This document shows positions 59,920 to 64,000 of a stretch of DNA of 64,000 nt, in pieces (the first letter of the stretch is position 1; every line of letters starts with the position of its first letter). The notes beneath the pieces are model-generated. The model was not told the origin of the DNA. It ran no database searches and saw only the letters and a list, made by a program, of their open reading frames with translations. The stretch covers positions 124,001 through 188,000 of the forward strand of contig NC_015178.1 in assembly GCF_000202835.1 (NCBI RefSeq), in the 5' to 3' direction. The position numbers were made by a program, and so were the translations under genes. This stretch comes from Acidiphilium multivorum AIU301. GTDB taxonomy: Bacteria; Pseudomonadota; Alphaproteobacteria; Acetobacterales; Acetobacteraceae.

Positions 59920-62501
59920 ACACGACCTGTCCCTATTGCGGCGTCGGTTGCGGGCTGATTGCCGGCGAGGGGACAATCGCTGGCGACCCCGCCCATCCCG
60001 CTAATCGCGGACGGCTCTGCGTGAAGGGCGCGAAACTCGCGGCCACGCTCGACGACCGGGAGCGACTGCGGACGCCGATGGTCGGCGGGCGCGAGACCTC
60101 CTGGAGCGCGGCGCTGGATGCAGCGGCGGACGGCTTCGCGCGGGCGATCGCCGCGCACGGGCCGGACTCCGTCGCCTTCTACGTGTCCGGACAGTTCCTG
60201 ACCGAGGATTACTACGTCGCCAACAAGCTGATGAAGGGGTTCATCGGCAGTGCCAATATTGACACTAATTCCCGGCTTTGTATGGCGTCCGCGGTGGCCG
60301 CCCACCGCCGATGCTTCGGCGAGGACCTCGTCCCGGGGATCTACGAGGATTTCGACGAGGCGGAACTGATCATCTTCGCCGGCTCGAACGCCGCATGGTG
60401 CCATCCGGTCCTGTTCCAGCGCGCACTTGCCGCCCGGGCGACGCGCGGGACGCGGATTGTCGTGATCGATCCCCGCCGTAGCGCGACCGCCGAGTTCGCC
60501 GACCTGCACCTCGCCGTGCGCCCCCGCGGCGACCTCGCCCTGTTCTGCGCGCTGCTCGCCGCCTGCGCGGACCGCGGCGCGCTCGATCGCGACTACATCG
60601 CGCGGCACACCGCCGGGTTCGGCGCCGCGCTCGCCGCCGCGCGGCAGGCCGAGCACGGGATCGATCCCGCCGCGTTCGAAACCCTCGCCGGCTGGGTCGC
60701 CGCCACCCCGCGCATGGTGACTGCCTTTTCGCAGGGCGTGAACCAGTCCGAGACGGCGACCGACGCAATCGGCGCGATCCTGAACCTCCACCTCGCCACC
60801 GGACGGATCGGCCGGCCCGGCGCCGGACCGTTCTCGCTGACCGGCCAGCCCAACGCGATGGGCGGCCGCGAGGCGGGCGGCCTCGCCAACCAGCTCGCCG
60901 CGCATCTCGGCTTCGACGACCCCGACGACCACGCGACGCTCTCCGAATTCTGGGGCGCCCCCAACCTCGTGCGCCGGCCCGGGCTGAAGGCGGTGGACCT
61001 GTTCCGTGCCGTCGCCGACGGCAAGATACGCGCCCTCTGGATCGCCGGCACCAACCCCGCCGAATCCCTGCCAGCGAGCCTCGACGTGCGCGACGCGCTG
61101 TCCCGTTGTCCGCACCTCGTGGTCGCCGATTGCTGGCCCACGGCGACGACCGCCCATGCCCATGTCCTGCTGCCAGCGGCAGGGTGGTCCGAGAAGGACG
61201 GCACCGTCACCAATTCAGAGCGCATGATCTCCCGCCAGCGCGCGTTTCGTCCCGCTCCCGGTGCTGCCCGACCCGACTGGTGGATGTTCGCCGAACTCGC
61301 CCGGCGGCTCGGCCATGGCGCGGCCTTCGCCTGGGACGTGCCGGCTGCGATCTTCCGCGAACACGCGGCACTCTCCGCTTTCCGCAACTTCGGGCGACGG
61401 CGGTTCAATATCGGCGGGCTCGCTGCCATCCCGGATGACGATTACGACGCAATGCGCCCGCTGCGCTGGCCTCTGGCCGGAGATCGCCTCTTTGCCGAGG
61501 GAAACTTCCCGACGCCAGACGGGCGGGCCCGCTTCGTCGCCGTATCACCACTCCGCCACGCGCGCACGGATTTCACCCTCAATACCGGCCGGCTGCGCGA
61601 CCAATGGCACACCATGACGCGCACCGGTCGCGTCGCCGAACTGATGGCCCACCAGGATGCCGCGACCCTGGAACTCGCACCGACGGACGCGGCGCGCCTC
61701 GGCGTGCTGCCTGGTGATCTTGTCGCCGCCGGGAGCGAAGGGGCGCGCATCGTCTTCCCGGCAGCGATCTCGCCGGGACAGTGCGAAGGTTCGGTGTTCG
61801 CCGCGATACACTGGACCGCAGCGCAGGGCAGCGCCGGAAGCGTCAACCGCCTCACTGTTCCGGCGACCGACCCGATCTCCGGCCAGCCGGCCTTCAAGCA
61901 TTCGCCAGTGCGACTTGCGGCGGTGCCGACGCTCTGGAGGGCCATTGCCATCGGCCGTGCCGCTTCCTGCGCGATGGCAGCTGGCAAACAAGCCGTCTGG
62001 TCGCAGGCACTACGCCCGGGCGGGCTGGCGCTGTCGCGCTTCACCGGGTTTGCCCCGCTCGCTGCCCGCAGCGCCGTGGACGCGGCACGGTGGCTGCTGG
62101 AGCTGCCGGAGGGTGCCGAATTCCTCGACTACGCCGACCCGACGCGCGGGGTCTTCCGCCTCGCCGTGCTGGACCGGGCCGGCGTCCAGCTCCTTCTCCA
62201 CGTCGCGCCGGCGGAGCTTGCGCTGCCGGACCCCGAGGCGCTGGAGGCGTTGTTCGCGGCCCCACAAGCAGGAGCCGATCCGACGCTCCTGCTTGGCCAG
62301 CCCGCCCGCGCCACCGCGACCCGCGGGCGGCAGGTCTGCGTCTGCAACGCGGTTGCCGAACCCGCGATCCGCGCCGCGATCCGCGCCGGCTGCCGGAGCG
62401 TCGAGGCGATCGGCGCCGCCACCGGCGCCGGCACCGGTTGCGGTTCATGCCATTCCGAACTGAAGGGATTTCTCCGCCATGACCTCGTTGCCGCCGAATA
62501 G
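59916..62501 (+). CDS. nasA: Assimilatory nitrate reductase, Mo-bisMGD catalytic subunit with C-terminal BFD domain
   Basis: 861 aa. N-terminal [4Fe-4S] ligands C5, C8, C12 and C35. Molybdopterin oxidoreductase core (DTNSRLCMASAV, NAAWCHPV, GTNPAESLP, GGREAGGLANQ). The C-terminal BFD-type [2Fe-2S] has CVCNAV...GCGSCHSEL at about 806-850, typical of the NasA/NasC assimilatory class. No signal peptide, so cytoplasmic. It overlaps both neighbours. Confidence 0.94.
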   Translation: MNTTCPYCGVGCGLIAGEGTIAGDPAHPANRGRLCVKGAKLAATLDDRERLRTPMVGGRETSWSAALDAAADGFARAIAAHGPDSVAFYVSGQFLTEDYYVANKLMKGFIGSANIDTNSRLCMASAVAAHRRCFGEDLVPGIYEDFDEAELIIFAGSNAAWCHPVLFQRALAARATRGTRIVVIDPRRSATAEFADLHLAVRPRGDLALFCALLAACADRGALDRDYIARHTAGFGAALAAARQAEHGIDPAAFETLAGWVAATPRMVTAFSQGVNQSETATDAIGAILNLHLATGRIGRPGAGPFSLTGQPNAMGGREAGGLANQLAAHLGFDDPDDHATLSEFWGAPNLVRRPGLKAVDLFRAVADGKIRALWIAGTNPAESLPASLDVRDALSRCPHLVVADCWPTATTAHAHVLLPAAGWSEKDGTVTNSERMISRQRAFRPAPGAARPDWWMFAELARRLGHGAAFAWDVPAAIFREHAALSAFRNFGRRRFNIGGLAAIPDDDYDAMRPLRWPLAGDRLFAEGNFPTPDGRARFVAVSPLRHARTDFTLNTGRLRDQWHTMTRTGRVAELMAHQDAATLELAPTDAARLGVLPGDLVAAGSEGARIVFPAAISPGQCEGSVFAAIHWTAAQGSAGSVNRLTVPATDPISGQPAFKHSPVRLAAVPTLWRAIAIGRAASCAMAAGKQAVWSQALRPGGLALSRFTGFAPLAARSAVDAARWLLELPEGAEFLDYADPTRGVFRLAVLDRAGVQLLLHVAPAELALPDPEALEALFAAPQAGADPTLLLGQPARATATRGRQVCVCNAVAEPAIRAAIRAGCRSVEAIGAATGAGTGCGSCHSELKGFLRHDLVAAE

Positions 62502-63264
62502 CAAGGCACATCCCGTCATCCTCGCCGGCACCGGGCCGGGCGATCCGGATCTTCTCACCCTGCGGGCCGTACGGGCGATCGGCGCCGCCGAAATCATCCT
62601 GCATGATGCGCTGGTCGATGCTCGCATCCTGGTCCTTGCCGCCCCGGATGCCGTCCTCATCCATGTCGGCAAGCGGTGTGGCCGGCACGCGATGAGCCAG
62701 ACAGAGATCAACCGCCGCCTTGTCGAATGCGCGCGCACCGGCGCTCGGGTGCTACGGCTGAAGGGCGGAGATCCGATGATCTTCGGCCGGGCCGGCGAGG
62801 AGATCGCGGCCTTGCGGGCCGCAGGCATCGCGGTCGAGGTGATCCCGGGGATCACCGCGGCCTCGGCGGCGGCGGCGTCTGCCTGCGTCTCGTTGACCGC
62901 GCGGGGCAGGGCGCGCGCCGTCACCCTGGTCACCGGCCACACCGCCGATGGCGGGGTACCGCCTCAGGACTGGGCGGCGCTGGCCCGGCTCGATTCGACC
63001 CTCGTCTTCTACATGGGCTCCCGCCACGCCCGAGCGATCGCCGACCGCCTGATCGAGGCCGGGCTCGATCCCGCCACGCCGGCGATGCTGCTGACCAATG
63101 TCAGCCGCCCGAACGAGACGCGCCGGCTTGACCGCCTCATCGACCTCGCAGACGGAATCGCCGCCGCCGATCTCGCGGCCCCGGCGCTGATCCTGATCGG
63201 CGCCGCGCTCGACGCGGCGGTTCCGGTGGCGACTATTCGGGCGGACGCCCGCGAGCTGTCGTGA
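62479..63264 (+). CDS. cobA: Uroporphyrinogen-III C-methyltransferase (SUMT)
   Basis: 261 aa. TGPGDPDLLTLRAVRAI (first SAM loop), VHDALV-like LHDALV, RLKGGDPMIFGRAGEE and VEVIPGITAASAAAA are SUMT/CysG-C signatures. It makes precorrin-2 for siroheme, needed by NirB. It starts 23 nt inside nasA and its 3' end overlaps the convergent gene by 32 nt. Confidence 0.93.
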   Translation: MTSLPPNSKAHPVILAGTGPGDPDLLTLRAVRAIGAAEIILHDALVDARILVLAAPDAVLIHVGKRCGRHAMSQTEINRRLVECARTGARVLRLKGGDPMIFGRAGEEIAALRAAGIAVEVIPGITAASAAAASACVSLTARGRARAVTLVTGHTADGGVPPQDWAALARLDSTLVFYMGSRHARAIADRLIEAGLDPATPAMLLTNVSRPNETRRLDRLIDLADGIAAADLAAPALILIGAALDAAVPVATIRADARELS

Positions 63265-63817
63265 GCCAGCCCCGCGCCTCGACATGGTCGGCGATCCGGC
63301 GAGCCGTTTCGGGCATCGACATCCCTTCGGCGCGCCATCGCTCGCGAAGTACCGCGATTTCAGACAGCCGTGCGGCCCAGTCCGCCCCGAATTCGACTTC
63401 GAGATGCCGACGCAGCACAGAGGACAGGCCGGCTGCCTGACCGCCGGTCGAGACCGTCAGCAGCAGATCGCCGCGCCTCACCTGCGCCACGGAATGAAAG
63501 TCGCAGTCGGGCAGGCGGTCCTCGACATTCACCAGCACGCGCGCCGCCCGCGCCGCCGCGACCAGGCCCGCGCGAACCACGTCCGGAACGTCGACGATCC
63601 AGAGCGCATGCAGTCGCGCGAGGTCATCGCCCGTCGGCATTCTGCGGCATAGCGCGGCGCCAGCTTCCGCGATCGTCGCCGCATCCGGATCGTCACTGAA
63701 CAGCAGGGCGGCATCGGCGCCGCCTTCACGCAGCGCACGCAGCCTGCGAAGCGACATAGGACCGTTGCCGCATACGCTGAGACGGCAATAGCTCGGATCG
63801 AGCACGATCGGAATCAT
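63233..63817 (-). CDS. Precorrin-2 dehydrogenase/sirohydrochlorin ferrochelatase-like (CysG N-terminal domain)
   Basis: 194 aa starting MIPIVLDPSYCRLSVCGNGPMSLRRL, the NAD-binding opening of the Met8p/CysG-N family (here CGNGPMSLRR). VNVEDRLPDCDFHSVAQVRRGDLLLTVSTGGQAAGLS is the family's central motif (usually DD...DF..PA...RG.L.IA.STGG..P). It would oxidise precorrin-2 and insert iron. It is a separate gene convergent with SUMT, unlike fused CysG. Confidence 0.9.
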   Translation of the reverse strand: MIPIVLDPSYCRLSVCGNGPMSLRRLRALREGGADAALLFSDDPDAATIAEAGAALCRRMPTGDDLARLHALWIVDVPDVVRAGLVAAARAARVLVNVEDRLPDCDFHSVAQVRRGDLLLTVSTGGQAAGLSSVLRRHLEVEFGADWAARLSEIAVLRERWRAEGMSMPETARRIADHVEARGWLTTARGRPPE

Positions 63818-64000
63818 GAGATCATCCCAACATGAAACGGAACCGCATCAAGGCTAGCAACCGCAAGATCGCTCACAATCGTGCGTCAGGAGGATAGCGG
63901 CGCCTTGTCTGCTTTCAGAAGTTCAAAAATCGCTGCGTTACGACCGAAACCCAGATAGAGGCCGCCCCTTGTGCCCGCGAACGACCGCCCTTGGGATCAT
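63818..64000. other. Right edge: no assignable gene
   Basis: Short open stretches exist on the minus strand (one reads GLYLGFGRNAAIFELLKADK before a stop at 63886-63888), but it is preceded by a stop at the window edge and has no start codon. It could be a gene remnant. The rest is the upstream region of the precorrin-2 dehydrogenase gene. Confidence 0.3.

Noticed and set aside
59562-61163. 533-codon minus-strand frame opposite nirD/nasA
   Set aside because: Shadow frame over conserved nasA sequence.
63886-64000. Partial gene at the right edge
   Set aside because: The most protein-like frame is closed by a stop at the edge and has no start codon.

Overview
The window is GC-rich DNA from a bacterium, most likely an alphaproteobacterium and plausibly an Acetobacteraceae-type (Acidiphilium-like) organism. 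The evidence is a GAAC-N7-GAAC LexA (SOS) box of the alphaproteobacterial type, a VirB/D4 transfer system with a TraA-type relaxase, NasT/NasS-type nitrate regulation and the style of the insertion sequences. The genus is a guess. I found no tRNA, rRNA, CRISPR array or replication initiator.

Layout. (1) 1-9451, minus strand: a catabolic operon with four TIM-barrel isomerase/epimerase-type proteins, three Gfo/Idh/MocA dehydrogenases, a frameshifted ABM-domain gene and a three-part oxygenase (ferredoxin reductase, Rieske ferredoxin, membrane di-iron desaturase-type enzyme). A LacI-type regulator (11210-12223) is divergent. An IS1380 copy sits between them, and a second copy lies in a wrecked metallo-beta-lactamase-fold gene together with an IS5 remnant. 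(2) 14662-30184: an RHH regulator, then a complete virB1-virB11/virD4 operon with overlapping start and stop codons. It is interrupted between virB10 and virB11 by an IS1634-type element that itself carries an IS110/IS1111-type element. (3) 30312-34388: an Lrp regulator divergent from diaminopropionate ammonia-lyase and two M20 amidohydrolases. (4) 34485-36891: umuC, an unusual umuD and a YedK/HMCES gene around one SOS box. (5) 37124-41166: two PEP-CTERM proteins with sigma-54-like promoters, with two identical IS1595 copies between them. (6) 41394-52188: a RecD2-type helicase, a very large MOBF relaxase, a phased repeat array, and a ParA/VirC1-like ATPase with accessory proteins. (7) 52778-63817: nitrate assimilation, comprising nasT, nasS (split by a second IS1111-type element), narK, nirB, nirD, nasA, a SUMT gene and a convergent precorrin-2 dehydrogenase gene.

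How it works together. Regions 2 and 6 form a conjugation machine: mating pore, coupling protein, relaxase/helicase and a ParA-like helper. Region 7 takes up nitrate (NarK), reduces it to nitrite (NasA) and then ammonium (NirBD), and makes the siroheme that NirB needs. Loss of NasS should leave NasT unrestrained. Region 1 looks like a pathway for a modified sugar or cyclitol.

Most notable points: (a) the two IS1111-type elements carry a conserved noncoding RNA-like segment, and its variable part matches the DNA next to each insertion, as expected of bridge-RNA target guides; (b) a Toprim/primase-like segment lies between the tyrosine motif and the histidine motif of the relaxase; (c) UmuD lacks both residues of the Ser/Lys catalytic pair; (d) exact target duplications allow two interrupted genes to be rebuilt base by base.
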